Source of the DNA: Ectopseudomonas chengduensis
Lineage (GTDB): Bacteria > Pseudomonadota > Gammaproteobacteria > Pseudomonadales > Pseudomonadaceae
Assembly: GCF_015712065.1 (NCBI RefSeq)
Contig: NZ_JACFYZ010000004.1
Location: 124,001 to 188,000, forward strand
Direction of reading: 5' to 3'
DNA length: 64,000 bases
Below are positions 35,677-44,019 of this stretch, in pieces (the stretch's first letter is position 1; the number at the start of each line of letters is the position of its first letter). The translations under genes and the position numbers were made by a program. The notes below the pieces were generated by a model, which was not told the DNA's origin, ran no database searches, and worked only from the letters and a program-made list of their open reading frames with translations.

Positions 35677-35701
35677 CATAATGCAAATGTTTCGCATTAT
35701 G
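35677..35701. promoter_or_regulatory. putative Fur-like dyad upstream of icmP
   Basis: CATAATGC and GCATTATG are perfect 8-base inverted arms separated by 9 bases, 62 bases upstream of icmP and also upstream of lemA. ATAATG/CATTAT hexamers are the units of Fur boxes, but the spacing is longer than the classical 19-mer. Confidence 0.35.
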
Positions 35702-35805
35702 TGTAAAGGCCATTATTCGTCGCTGTGCGGGATATCGCTATCGAACCACCTGGTTGCCGTTAGAATGCCAGCACCCGATTCGCAGTTCTGCCTGGAGAAA
35801 ACTGC

Positions 35806-36378
35806 ATGAGCCTGACCGCCGTGATCATCATCGTTGTCCTCGTCCTGCTCGGCGCCTACGCGGTGTCGCTGTACAACGGGCTGGTACGCCTCAAGCATGG
35901 CGTGAGCAAGGCCTGGTCGAACATCGACGTGCTGCTCAAGCAGCGACACGACGAACTGCCCAAGCTGGTGGAAACCTGCAAGCAGTACATGCAGTACGAA
36001 GGCTCGACGCTGGAGCGGGTGATTGCAGCGCGTAGCGCCGTTGCCAGTGCTCGCGAACAACATGATGTCGGCGCCCTGGGCAAGGCAGAGAGTGGTCTGC
36101 GCGCGGGCCTCGGTCAGCTCTTTGCTCTGGCCGAGAACTACCCGGAGCTGAAGGCCAACGACAGTTTCCAGCATCTGCAGCAGCGTATCAGCGGCCTGGA
36201 AAATGGCATCGCCGACCGCCGCGAGCTGTACAACGAGGCGGTCAACCTCAACAACGTGCGCATCGAGCAGTTTCCCGATGTACTCATCGCGCGCATGTTC
36301 AACTTCCAGGCTGCCGAGCTGCTGGTGTTCAGCGAGGCGGAAAAAGCCGATGTGGACATGAAATCATTGTTCAACTGA
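35806..36378 (+). CDS. lemA: LemA family protein
   Basis: A 190-residue membrane-anchored LemA protein: an N-terminal helix at about 4-25 (AVIIIVVLVLLGAYAVSLYN) and a cytoplasmic or periplasmic four-helix domain with VSKAWSNIDVLLKQRHDELP, the typical early motif, and NNVRIEQFPDVLIARMFNF near the end. Function is not established. It is syntenic with P. aeruginosa PA4369, followed by the GIDE-like membrane protein. The MITE-like element starts exactly at its stop codon. It should not be confused with the GacS sensor, once also called LemA. Confidence 0.9.
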   Translation: MSLTAVIIIVVLVLLGAYAVSLYNGLVRLKHGVSKAWSNIDVLLKQRHDELPKLVETCKQYMQYEGSTLERVIAARSAVASAREQHDVGALGKAESGLRAGLGQLFALAENYPELKANDSFQHLQQRISGLENGIADRRELYNEAVNLNNVRIEQFPDVLIARMFNFQAAELLVFSEAEKADVDMKSLFN

Positions 36379-36518
36379 GAACCTGTTAATGATCTGCTGC
36401 GCGTCGGCGCTACTGCGTTAAAAGCACGCTCGGATGCTCATTTACAGCACGTAAACTCCGCTTCCTCGCGTGCTTTTGCCTTGTATCGCTCTAGCTCGCG
36501 AGATCATGAACAGGTTCT
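36378..36518. repeat. 141-bp MITE-like element with 18-bp terminal inverted repeats
   Basis: The ends 36378-36395 and 36501-36518 are inverted repeats with one mismatch (outer GAACCTGTT). Inside are a second inverted pair AAAAGCACGC (36420-36429) / GCGTGCTTTT (36469-36478) and a small TTTAC/GTAAA hairpin. No ORF is carried. It occupies the whole lemA-to-36522 gap, and a smaller relative lies at 24600-24664. No clear target-site duplication is seen. Confidence 0.75.
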
Positions 36519-36521
36519 TAG

Positions 36522-37427
36522 ATGTTGCAGGTCGACCCCTTCGGCTTCTTCTTCACCCTCACGTTCACCCTCGGTGCCTGCCTGGGCGGTGCCTGGTGGT
36601 GCCTGCGGGGTTGGTCGCAGGCGCGCCATCTGCTCGATACGCCCACCTCGAAGATCCGCTCGGCGGCGCAGGGTTACGTCGAACTCTATGGTGTGCTCGA
36701 AGCGTTACCGGACATGCAGTTGCGTGGGCCGCTGACTGGCAAACCCTGCCTGTGGTGGCGCTTTCGCATCGAGGAGTATCGCTCCAGCGGCAAGAAGCGC
36801 AGTTGGCGGGTGATCGAGAGTGGCGCCAGTGACGCCTGGTTGCGCCTGGTCGATGGCACCGGCGAATGCCTGATCGACCCGCGTGGTGCCGAGATTCGTG
36901 CGGCGGTGCGTGACGTCTGGGAGGGTAACCTGCGGCACCCGCTGGGTCCGGCCAAGACCGGATTGTTCGGCTTTCTCACCAGCGGCCAGCGCTATCGCTA
37001 CAGCGAAGAACGCTTCCATGTCGGCCAGCCGCTGTATGCCATTGGTGACTTTCGCACCCGCGGCGCTGCGCAGCAGGGGTTCGACAGGCATGCCGCTCAG
37101 GGCGAAGTGATCCGCGAATGGAAGGGCGATTACGTTGGGCTGCTGCGGCGTTTCGACAGTGACGGCAACGGTGAGCTCGACGAGCAGGAATGGAATCGCG
37201 TGCGATTGGCGGCGCAACTGGAAGCCGAGAATCGGCACCGGCAAAAGGCCTCCGAGCCGGCGCGGCACCAGATGGCCAAGCCTGGTGAGCGCCAGCCGTT
37301 CATTCTCTCCAACAGCGGAGAGGACGAACTGGCCCGCAGCTTTTACTGGCAAGCCGCTGGCGGCGCCGTACTGTGCGTGGTCGGTGCATTGGCCACGGCC
37401 TGGCTGCTGGGTGTGCAGCACTGGTGA
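36522..37427 (+). CDS. GIDE/MULAN-like membrane protein with an EF-hand loop
   Basis: A 301-residue protein with membrane helices at about residues 8-28 and 277-297 and a large domain between. RSAAQGYVELYGVL and LRGPLTGKPCLWWRFRIEE match the GIDE (E3-ligase-like, 'beside a membrane') domain found in mitochondrial MULAN and in bacterial membrane proteins; no RING finger is present. Residues 212-223 (DSDGNGELDEQE) form a canonical 12-residue EF-hand loop. It follows lemA, matching PA4369-PA4368 order in P. aeruginosa. Its ribosome binding site would fall inside the end of the MITE-like element. Function unknown. Confidence 0.8.
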   Translation: MLQVDPFGFFFTLTFTLGACLGGAWWCLRGWSQARHLLDTPTSKIRSAAQGYVELYGVLEALPDMQLRGPLTGKPCLWWRFRIEEYRSSGKKRSWRVIESGASDAWLRLVDGTGECLIDPRGAEIRAAVRDVWEGNLRHPLGPAKTGLFGFLTSGQRYRYSEERFHVGQPLYAIGDFRTRGAAQQGFDRHAAQGEVIREWKGDYVGLLRRFDSDGNGELDEQEWNRVRLAAQLEAENRHRQKASEPARHQMAKPGERQPFILSNSGEDELARSFYWQAAGGAVLCVVGALATAWLLGVQHW

Positions 37428-37449
37428 GTTGGTTTTGCGGGCTCGAACG

Positions 37450-37479
37450 AAAACGCCGCGACTGATCGCGGCGTTTTTT
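37450..37479. terminator. bidirectional terminator between 36522 gene and bifA
   Basis: CGCCGCG / CGCGGCG stem with a 6-base loop, A-run on the left and T-run on the right, between convergent stops at 37427 and 37491. Confidence 0.88.
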
Positions 37480-37490
37480 ATGGGTGACGT

Positions 37491-39545
37491 TTAGAGCGTC
37501 GCGGCTGAGCTCAGGCGCCGCGATTGCTTGAGGAACAGCGTCAACTCGCGCGCTGGCAGCGGTTTGCTGTAGAGGTAGCCCTGACCCTCATGGCAGCCCT
37601 GGGCGATGATGTAGGCCTCCTGCTCGGCGGTTTCCACGCCTTCGGCGATCACTTGCATGCCCAGGCTCTTGCCCAGCTGGATGATAGCGCGAACGATGGT
37701 GGCGTCGTCTTCGTCTTCGAGCAGGTCTTGGACGAAGCTCTTGTCGATCTTGATCTTGTCCAGCGGCAGACTTTTCAGATAGCTCAGCGAGGAATAACCG
37801 GTACCGAAGTCGTCGATGGCGATCAGTGCGCCGGAGCGGCGTAGGCTGAGCAGATGCTGGGCGGCGGTGCTGATGTCTTCCATCAGGCCGGTCTCAGTGA
37901 CTTCCAGCTCCAGGCTTTTGGGTGGCAGGCGGTAGACCTGCATCAGATTGTTGACCACGCGCGGCAGCTCGGCGTGGTGCAACTGCACGGTAGACAGGTT
38001 GATTGCCATGCGCAGATCGCTGAAGCCCTGGTCATGCCATTCGCGCAGCTGGCGGCAGGTCTGGTCGAGAATCCATTCACCGATGGGAATGATGGTGCCG
38101 TTCTGCTCGGCCAGCGGGATGAACAAGTCCGGTGCGACGAAACCATGTTGCGGGTGCTGCCAGCGCAGCAGCGCTTCGACGCCGACCACGCGGTGGTCGC
38201 GGTAGTCTATCTGGGGCTGGTAGACCAGGTGCAGCTGGTTCTGCGCCAGGGCATCGCGCAGATCCTTTTCCAGCTCACGGCGGCGCCGCATCTCGCTGTC
38301 GACGCTGGCGATGTAGAACTGGTAGCGATTGCGCGAACGACTCTTGGCCAGGGTCATGGTCTGTTCGGCTTTCTGCAGCAGCTTCTCGGTGCTGTCGCCA
38401 TCTTCCGGGAACAGGGTGATGCCGATCGTGGCGCGCAGGCGCACTTCGTGCTGATCGAGCAGGAAAGGCAGCTCCAGGTCGTCGAGTACGCTCTGCGCCA
38501 GTTCGGCGGCTTCGTAGGGTTGTTCGATGTCGGCTTGAACCAGGGCGAACTGGTCACCGCCCAAACGGGCCAGTGCGCCCAGGCGGCCGCTGTGGCTGCG
38601 CAGGCGGTCGGACAGTGCGAGCAGCAACTGGTCGCCGCTCTGGTAACTGAATTGTTCGTTGATGCCCTTGAAGTCATCCAGGCCGACGCAGAGCACGGCG
38701 ACGCGACGCTGCAGACGGCCGGCATCTTCGAGAATCTGATCGAGCTGCTGTTGCAGTTGCTGACGATTGGGCAGGCCGGTAAGAAAATCATACTGAGCCA
38801 TGCGCAGCAGGCTGTTCTCGGCTTCACGGCGCAGGTGGGTGTTGCGCTCGATGGAGGCCAGCAACTGGTTGGCGGTGTTGATCCACAAACCCAACTCGTT
38901 CTTCTCGTTGCCCTTGAGCATGGGCAGCTTGTGTTCGCTGGGTCGGTCGGGATTGATGTTGGTGAGGTGCTCGATGATCTTCGACAGTGGTTTGGTCAGC
39001 AGCCAGTGATAGACCAGATAGAGCACCAGGCCCATGGCCATGGCGCGCAGCACCCCTGAGATGAAGATGATCACCGAGTTGGTGACGAAGCTTTCGCCGT
39101 AAGGCGCCGTATCGAGGGTGATATTGAGGTCACCGTAATACTCGCTGTAAGGGCCGCGGCCGACCAGCTTGGTGGCGAACAACTGCTCCTGACCGAGAAT
39201 CGGGTCGGTCAGCCAGCGAGTCGGCATCTGTGCCAGATCGCGAGTGCGCTCGGCCAGCATGGGTTCGTTGGGGTGGCCGATGGAGGCGTGACGCACCGAT
39301 TCGTGCTGGAACAGCCCCTCGATCACCTGCATGCCCATCTCGCGGTCCAGGCTGTATACCGCCTGGGTCGAAGGGTCGCGGAACATGCCGAGGATGCGAT
39401 GGGCATCGTTGGCCACCGCCTGACGTGTCTTGTAGGCGTCGAAGACAATCTGCGCACAACTCAATACCACTCCTACTACGAGTGCTGACAACAGCACCAC
39501 GCGGAGCAACTTGAGTGACAAGCTGTTTTTCAATTCCAGCTTCAA
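37491..39545 (-). CDS. bifA: cyclic-di-GMP phosphodiesterase BifA
   Basis: Inner-membrane GGDEF-EAL protein that degrades c-di-GMP and inversely controls biofilm and swarming in P. aeruginosa. The 684 residues contain a membrane helix near 10-33, a periplasmic sensor region, a second helix near 160-180, then a HAMP-like linker, a degenerate GGDEF domain (ARLGGDQFALVQ) and an intact EAL domain (VGVEALLRWQHPQ, INLSTVQLHH, DDFGTGYSSLSYLKSLPLD). GGDQF is also the motif recalled for BifA. AAGGAA six bases before a TTG at 39545 gives the start MKLELKNSLSL; ATG 39569 would add eight residues without a good binding site. Confidence 0.9.
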   Translation of the reverse strand: MKLELKNSLSLKLLRVVLLSALVVGVVLSCAQIVFDAYKTRQAVANDAHRILGMFRDPSTQAVYSLDREMGMQVIEGLFQHESVRHASIGHPNEPMLAERTRDLAQMPTRWLTDPILGQEQLFATKLVGRGPYSEYYGDLNITLDTAPYGESFVTNSVIIFISGVLRAMAMGLVLYLVYHWLLTKPLSKIIEHLTNINPDRPSEHKLPMLKGNEKNELGLWINTANQLLASIERNTHLRREAENSLLRMAQYDFLTGLPNRQQLQQQLDQILEDAGRLQRRVAVLCVGLDDFKGINEQFSYQSGDQLLLALSDRLRSHSGRLGALARLGGDQFALVQADIEQPYEAAELAQSVLDDLELPFLLDQHEVRLRATIGITLFPEDGDSTEKLLQKAEQTMTLAKSRSRNRYQFYIASVDSEMRRRRELEKDLRDALAQNQLHLVYQPQIDYRDHRVVGVEALLRWQHPQHGFVAPDLFIPLAEQNGTIIPIGEWILDQTCRQLREWHDQGFSDLRMAINLSTVQLHHAELPRVVNNLMQVYRLPPKSLELEVTETGLMEDISTAAQHLLSLRRSGALIAIDDFGTGYSSLSYLKSLPLDKIKIDKSFVQDLLEDEDDATIVRAIIQLGKSLGMQVIAEGVETAEQEAYIIAQGCHEGQGYLYSKPLPARELTLFLKQSRRLSSAATL

Positions 39546-39801
39546 AGGCAATTCCTTATGTCGATGCATGCAGCGTCAGTCAGACGAGAGTATTGGCAAT
39601 CTAGGCCTGGCCGTCAAAGGGCCATCATGCCTGGTGGCACTATTTATCCCACAAGGAACGCTCCTGGTGCGAATCGCTGTTTGGAGGCCGACTCACTGCT
39701 CTGTGTCGGTGCGATTGCGCCGTACTTGAACGCCTTTGGTCATATTGACCGTCCGTCGTTATTACGCCCTGTGACGCGCCACCCGCCGTCTGCTTGGTCG
39801 C

Positions 39802-39816
39802 TGGCACAAGAGTTGC
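39802..39816 (+). promoter_or_regulatory. sigma-54 promoter of the amt operon
   Basis: TGGCACAAGAGTTGC matches the sigma-54 consensus TGGCACN5TTGC, with GG (39803-39804) and GC (39815-39816) separated by exactly 10 bases. It lies 33 bases before the amt ATG (39850), so the transcript would start near 39828. NtrC control is expected for an ammonium transporter, although no clear NtrC site was found. The rest of the 304-base gap 39546-39849 shows no ORF or repeat. Confidence 0.85.
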
Positions 39817-39849
39817 GAAGGCCGGGCATCGACCGGGAGGGGATTCGTG

Positions 39850-41145
39850 ATGAAAACGCTCGTGCTGTTGCTCGTCGCTGTCAGCTTTGCCCCACAGGCC
39901 CATGCCGCCAGCGAAGAGGCCGCCAATACGGCCTGGCTGGTGTTGGCCAGCGTGCTGGTGTTCTTCATGCAGGCGGGTTTCGCCCTGTTGGAGCGCGGCA
40001 TGTCGCGGGCCAAGAACGCGGTCAACGTGATGATGAAGAACTACATGGACTGCTGCGTTGGCGGCATCGTGTTCTGGCTGTTCGGCTTCGGCCTGATGTT
40101 CGGTGCCAATGTCACTGGCTGGTTCGGCATGAGTCACTTCGCGCTGAATGACGGCGAGCCCTGGGATTACACCTTCCTGCTGTTCCAGATGATGTTCGCC
40201 GCCACCGCTGCGACCATCGCCAGTGGTGCCATGGCCGAACGCACGCGGTATGGCGCCTATCTGGTTGGCGCGGTACTGATCAGCGGTGTGATCTATCCGA
40301 TATTCGGCAGTTGGGTGTGGGGTGGTCTGTATGGCGGTCAGGGGTGGTTGGCCAAGCTGGGCTTCATCGATTTCGCTGGCTCGACCGTGGTGCACAGCAT
40401 CGGTGCCTGGTGTGCGCTGGCAGGGATTCTGGTGCTGGGCCCGCGTCTCGGGCGTTTCGCTCCTGATGGTAAGGCACGCTTGATCCCTGGGCACAATCTC
40501 GGCCTGGTGGCATTGGGCGGTTTCATCCTCTGGGTCGGTTGGTTCGGCTTCAACGCTGGCAGCAACCTGGAAGTCAGCAGCAGTCTCGGCTTGATCGCCC
40601 TGAACACGCATCTGGCTGCGGTCGCTGGTGCGCTCGGCGCTCTGCTGGCACAACGCAGCACGGCCAGCCCGGTATTGCTGACCACCACGGTGAACGGCTC
40701 GATTGGCGGGCTGGTCGGCATCACCGCCGGTTGCGCCAGCATGGCGCCGGGTTTCGCGCTGCTCAGCGGTCTTGTCGCCGGTTTCGTCGTGGTCTACGGT
40801 ATGCGTCTGCTCGATCGCCTGCAGCTCGACGATGTCGTCGGTGCTATCCCCGTGCATGGTTTCGCCGGTATCTGGGGCACCCTGGCTGCGGGTCTGTTCT
40901 ATCAGGGTGACCTGTTCAACTGGGAGCGTGTCGCGGTGCAGGCATTGGGGGCTGCGGCAGCCTTTCTCTGGGCTTTTCCGGTTGCCCTGGTGTTCTACTT
41001 CCTGTTGGCCAAGACCATGGGGTTGCGGGTTTCGACCCAGCATGAGCAGCGCGGGCTGGATTTTGCCGAGCATGCCGAGGTCGGTTATCCGGAGTTCAAT
41101 CTGACGCAGACCTTCGACAGCGAGCAATGGTCGAGGAGGGGCTAA
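39850..41145 (+). CDS. amt: Amt-family ammonium transporter
   Basis: A 431-residue ammonium channel of the Amt/Mep/Rh family. A signal peptide (about 1-20, ending AHA) precedes about 11 helices. The two pore histidines are seen in STVVHSIGAWCALAG and AIPVHGFAGIWGTL, and NAVNVMMKNYMD and the AERTRYGAYLV segment are standard. No glnK is adjacent, unlike amtB. GGAGGGG lies ahead of ATG 39850 (a GTG at 39847 is in frame). A sigma-54 promoter is 33 bases upstream. The next gene starts 2 bases after the stop. In P. aeruginosa bifA and sodB are adjacent as I recall, so this pair looks inserted. Confidence 0.92.
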   Translation: MKTLVLLLVAVSFAPQAHAASEEAANTAWLVLASVLVFFMQAGFALLERGMSRAKNAVNVMMKNYMDCCVGGIVFWLFGFGLMFGANVTGWFGMSHFALNDGEPWDYTFLLFQMMFAATAATIASGAMAERTRYGAYLVGAVLISGVIYPIFGSWVWGGLYGGQGWLAKLGFIDFAGSTVVHSIGAWCALAGILVLGPRLGRFAPDGKARLIPGHNLGLVALGGFILWVGWFGFNAGSNLEVSSSLGLIALNTHLAAVAGALGALLAQRSTASPVLLTTTVNGSIGGLVGITAGCASMAPGFALLSGLVAGFVVVYGMRLLDRLQLDDVVGAIPVHGFAGIWGTLAAGLFYQGDLFNWERVAVQALGAAAAFLWAFPVALVFYFLLAKTMGLRVSTQHEQRGLDFAEHAEVGYPEFNLTQTFDSEQWSRRG

Positions 41146-41147
41146 GC

Positions 41148-41792
41148 ATGAGATTGAGCCTGCGCCGTCGCGCGATCTACACCGGCCTGGCCGGACACTT
41201 TTCGGATGAAGAGGTCTGGCCACTGCTGGCCCTGTGGGAGAACAAATACGCCGAGCAACCGCCGTTCGCTCTCAATGAATTTCTCGCCGAGGTGGTGCTG
41301 CGTACCGAGCGCAAGCTCGAACGCGCACGCCTGTATCGCGAGTTGGTTGGCGCCCTGACGGGACCACCCTCGCAGCTGTTGCCTGACCCGGAGGAGCAAC
41401 TGGCCGCCTGGCGCCAGGGACGCAATGAGGCCGTAAGGCAAGTGGCGACTCCGGATAGCGCCGCACAAACGACCTTTCTGGCTCTGAACCAGGCCTTGCT
41501 GGAGCAACTCGATGGCGCGCAGCAGGCGGCGCTGAGGCGCTTTGCCGCCGGCAACCTGTCCGGTATGGGGGTGAGTTCCGAGCTGTCGACGCGTTTGCGT
41601 ATCTGGTTGGAGCAGGGCGGTAGCGACGGTATCGCCAACCTGGGGCTGGAGCAGCTGCGCAAACTGTTGAACCTGCTCTATATCGGGCTCTGCGAGTTTC
41701 TCGGGCCGGTACGTGCCGACCGTGTACTGAGCCAGGCGGTCAACCGTGTGGAGGAGCAGGGGGTGGAGTTTTCACCGCGCAGATTGCTCTAG
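41148..41792 (+). CDS. unknown protein co-transcribed with amt
   Basis: A 214-residue soluble, Leu- and Arg-rich, mostly helical protein starting MRLSLRRRAIYTGLAGHF. GAGGAGGGG precedes ATG 41148, and only 2 bases separate it from the amt stop, so co-expression from the sigma-54 promoter is likely. I see no signal peptide, cofactor motif or helix-turn-helix. Segments such as LPDPEEQLAAWRQGRNEAVR and LLNLLYIGLCEFLGPVRADR suggest a helical bundle. I do not recognise the family. It might modulate the transporter or act in nitrogen response, but that is inference from position only. A strong terminator follows. Confidence 0.75.
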   Translation: MRLSLRRRAIYTGLAGHFSDEEVWPLLALWENKYAEQPPFALNEFLAEVVLRTERKLERARLYRELVGALTGPPSQLLPDPEEQLAAWRQGRNEAVRQVATPDSAAQTTFLALNQALLEQLDGAQQAALRRFAAGNLSGMGVSSELSTRLRIWLEQGGSDGIANLGLEQLRKLLNLLYIGLCEFLGPVRADRVLSQAVNRVEEQGVEFSPRRLL

Positions 41793-41816
41793 CTGCGCAG
41801 CCGTGATGCAGAAACG

Positions 41817-41843
41817 AAAAACCCGGCCTGAAGGCCGGGTTTT
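41817..41843. terminator. bidirectional terminator (amt operon / sodB)
   Basis: AAAACCCGGCCT / AGGCCGGGTTTT form a perfect stem with a 2-base centre between convergent stops at 41792 and 41863. Confidence 0.88.
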
Positions 41844-41862
41844 CGCATTACGGGGCTGAGAT

Positions 41863-42444
41863 TCAGGCCGCGTAGTTCTGGGCGACGAAGTCCCAGTTCA
41901 CCAGGTTCCAGAACGCCTCGACGTACTTCGGACGCAGGTTGCGGTAGTCGATGTAGTAGGCGTGTTCCCACACGTCGCAGGTCAGCAGCGGAGTATCGCC
42001 GCTGGTCAGCGGGCAGCCGGCGCCGATGGTGCTGGCCAGGGCCAGGGAACCGTCAGCTTTCTTCACCAGCCAGCCCCAGCCAGAACCGAAGGTGCCGATG
42101 GAAACCTTGCTGAACTCTTCCTTGAACTTGTCGAAGGAACCGAAGGCAGCGTTGATGGCGTCAGCCAGGGCGCCGGTCGGCTGGCCACCACCGTTCGGCG
42201 ACAGGCAGTTCCAGTAGAAGGTGTGGTTCCACACCTGAGCGGCGTTGTTGAAGATGCCGCCCGAGGAAGTCTTGACGATCTCTTCCAGGCTCTTGCCTTC
42301 GAACTCGGTGCCCGGCACCAGGTTGTTCAGGTTCACGACGTAGGTGTTGTGGTGCTTGTCGTGGTGGAATTCGAGGGTCTCGGCGGAAATGTGCGGCTCG
42401 AGGGCATTCTTTTCGTAAGGCAGCGGCGGCAATTCAAAAGCCAT
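41863..42444 (-). CDS. sodB: iron superoxide dismutase SodB
   Basis: Cytoplasmic Fe-superoxide dismutase, converting superoxide to oxygen and hydrogen peroxide. The 193 residues contain His27 in LEFHHDKHH, the second ligand His in [11 protein letters not shown], and the Asp and His of [28 protein letters not shown] and a Gln-to-Gly pattern favour iron over manganese enzymes. AGGAGA lies 6 bases before ATG 42444. P. aeruginosa has sodB next to bifA; here amt and the unknown gene lie between. No Fur box was identified by eye in the 243-base upstream gap. Confidence 0.96.
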   Translation of the reverse strand: MAFELPPLPYEKNALEPHISAETLEFHHDKHHNTYVVNLNNLVPGTEFEGKSLEEIVKTSSGGIFNNAAQVWNHTFYWNCLSPNGGGQPTGALADAINAAFGSFDKFKEEFSKVSIGTFGSGWGWLVKKADGSLALASTIGAGCPLTSGDTPLLTCDVWEHAYYIDYRNLRPKYVEAFWNLVNWDFVAQNYAA

Positions 42445-42687
42445 GGTCTATCTCCTACTCAGGTCGTGTGCGGTATGCGCAAGGCCGATCACGGGCGGCC
42501 TATAGGCGGCGTCGAGTTTGTACTCTTTGCGCCGCAGACTCGGGATCATAGCACCCGACCACGGCCATAACCACGCAACATCTGTGTGGGAAAGCCGGTG
42601 CCAGGGCCTTTGCAGCATTGGGTTCGACAAGCACAGACGCCAGCAGTTGCCTCTTTCGGCGCGGTCGCGCCGAAACGTCAACAGACT

Positions 42688-44019
42688 TTAAAGCGCGCCA
42701 GCTTTCTTCCAGGCCAGATAACTGCTCACCAGTTCCGGGCCCAGTTCGCCAGGGCGGGCGTCGAGCACCGGTACGTCGTGGGCGGCCAGGCGTTCGTGCA
42801 GGTCGGCGCGGGCGTTGAGGTAGTCCAGCGTGCCGCAGTAGGCCAGGGCCTGATCGAATTGCTCCACGGGCGTCTGACGCAGGCGATCCAGCGCTTCCTC
42901 GCGCAGGCTGGCGATCAGCACGCGATGCTGGCGCGACAGGCGACGCACGGCCGCGAGCAGGTCCTGATCGTCCTCATCGCGCAGGTTGGTCACCAGCACC
43001 ACCAGCGAGCGGCGCCGCTGACGCGCCAGCAGCAAGTCGGCAGCGGCGCTGAAGTCGGCCGGTTGCTGGCTGGTGTCGAGGTCGTAAACGGCATTGAGCA
43101 GCACGTTCAACTGCGCAGGGCCTTTGACCGGCGCCAGATAACGCGACTGGTTGCCGGCGAAGGTCGCCAGGCCGACGGCATCGCCCTGGCGCAGCGCGAC
43201 GTAGCTGAGCAGCAGGCAGGCGTTGAGGGCGTGGTCGAAGTGCGACAGCTCATCGTCCTGGCTGCGCATACGGCGGCCGCAGTCGAGCAGGAAGACGATC
43301 TGCTGGTCGCGTTCGTCCTGGTACTCGCGGGCGATGGGTGTGCGCTTGCGGGCAGTGGCCTTCCAGTCGATCTGGCGCAGGGTGTCGCCATCACGAAATT
43401 CGCGTAGCTGGTGAAATTCCAGGCCCAGGCCGCGACGCGGGCGCTGGCGCACGCCCAGCTGGCTCAGCCAGTCATCCACGGCCTTGAGCTGTGCGCCATA
43501 GAGGCGCGCGAAATCCGGATAGACGCGGCTTTCGCCGGCGAGCGGCAGCAGGCGCTTGGCCTGCCACAGGCGCAGCGGGCTGGGCAGCTTCAGCTCGCAC
43601 AGGGCGAAATGGAAATGCCCGCGGACCAGCGGCTTCAGGCGATAGCTGACCCGTGTCTGCTGGCCGGGGTGCAGGGTGATGCGTTGCGGCAGGAAATCGA
43701 ACTCCATGCCTTCAGGCACATGGTCGAAGACTTCGATTTCCTGGGTTTGAGTGAAGTCGTGATGAGCGATCAGTTGCACCTCGCTCCAGCGCCCGAGCGG
43801 CAGGTTGCCGGGCAACACGCGCTCCAGGCGCGGCGAGTGCTGGCGGCGCAGCCACAAGGCATCGACGGCGGCGATCAGCGCCAACGCCAGCAACAGCCCC
43901 CAGGCCAGTGGCATCAGGCTGTCTGCCAGGCGCATGCCGAGCAGGGGCAGGGCGCCGAGCAGCACGGCAGCGGCGAACAGGCCGCCGAGCAGCCCGAGGA
44001 GCAGGCGCGAAGGTTTCAT
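42688..44019 (-). CDS. DUF58 domain protein
   Basis: A 443-residue protein with two N-terminal membrane helices (about 7-55) and a C-terminal DUF58 domain related to von Willebrand factor A. Its hallmark is RQIDWKATARKRTPIAREYQ at about residues 220-239, followed by DQQIVFLLDCGRRM, a MIDAS-like segment. DUF58 proteins are almost always encoded after a MoxR ATPase, thought to chaperone them. Its start overlaps the moxR stop by 4 bases. Last gene of the six-gene operon 42688-49509. Biological role unknown. Confidence 0.88.
   Translation of the reverse strand: MKPSRLLLGLLGGLFAAAVLLGALPLLGMRLADSLMPLAWGLLLALALIAAVDALWLRRQHSPRLERVLPGNLPLGRWSEVQLIAHHDFTQTQEIEVFDHVPEGMEFDFLPQRITLHPGQQTRVSYRLKPLVRGHFHFALCELKLPSPLRLWQAKRLLPLAGESRVYPDFARLYGAQLKAVDDWLSQLGVRQRPRRGLGLEFHQLREFRDGDTLRQIDWKATARKRTPIAREYQDERDQQIVFLLDCGRRMRSQDDELSHFDHALNACLLLSYVALRQGDAVGLATFAGNQSRYLAPVKGPAQLNVLLNAVYDLDTSQQPADFSAAADLLLARQRRRSLVVLVTNLRDEDDQDLLAAVRRLSRQHRVLIASLREEALDRLRQTPVEQFDQALAYCGTLDYLNARADLHERLAAHDVPVLDARPGELGPELVSSYLAWKKAGAL

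Noticed and set aside
37854-39059. 401-residue plus-strand frame inside bifA
   Set aside because: Antisense of the EAL/GGDEF coding region; rich in Gln, Val and Ala, no start signals.
39640-41223. 527-residue minus-strand frame opposite amt
   Set aside because: It covers amt in antisense and crosses the sigma-54 promoter; its composition is His/Gln/Thr-rich without domain features.
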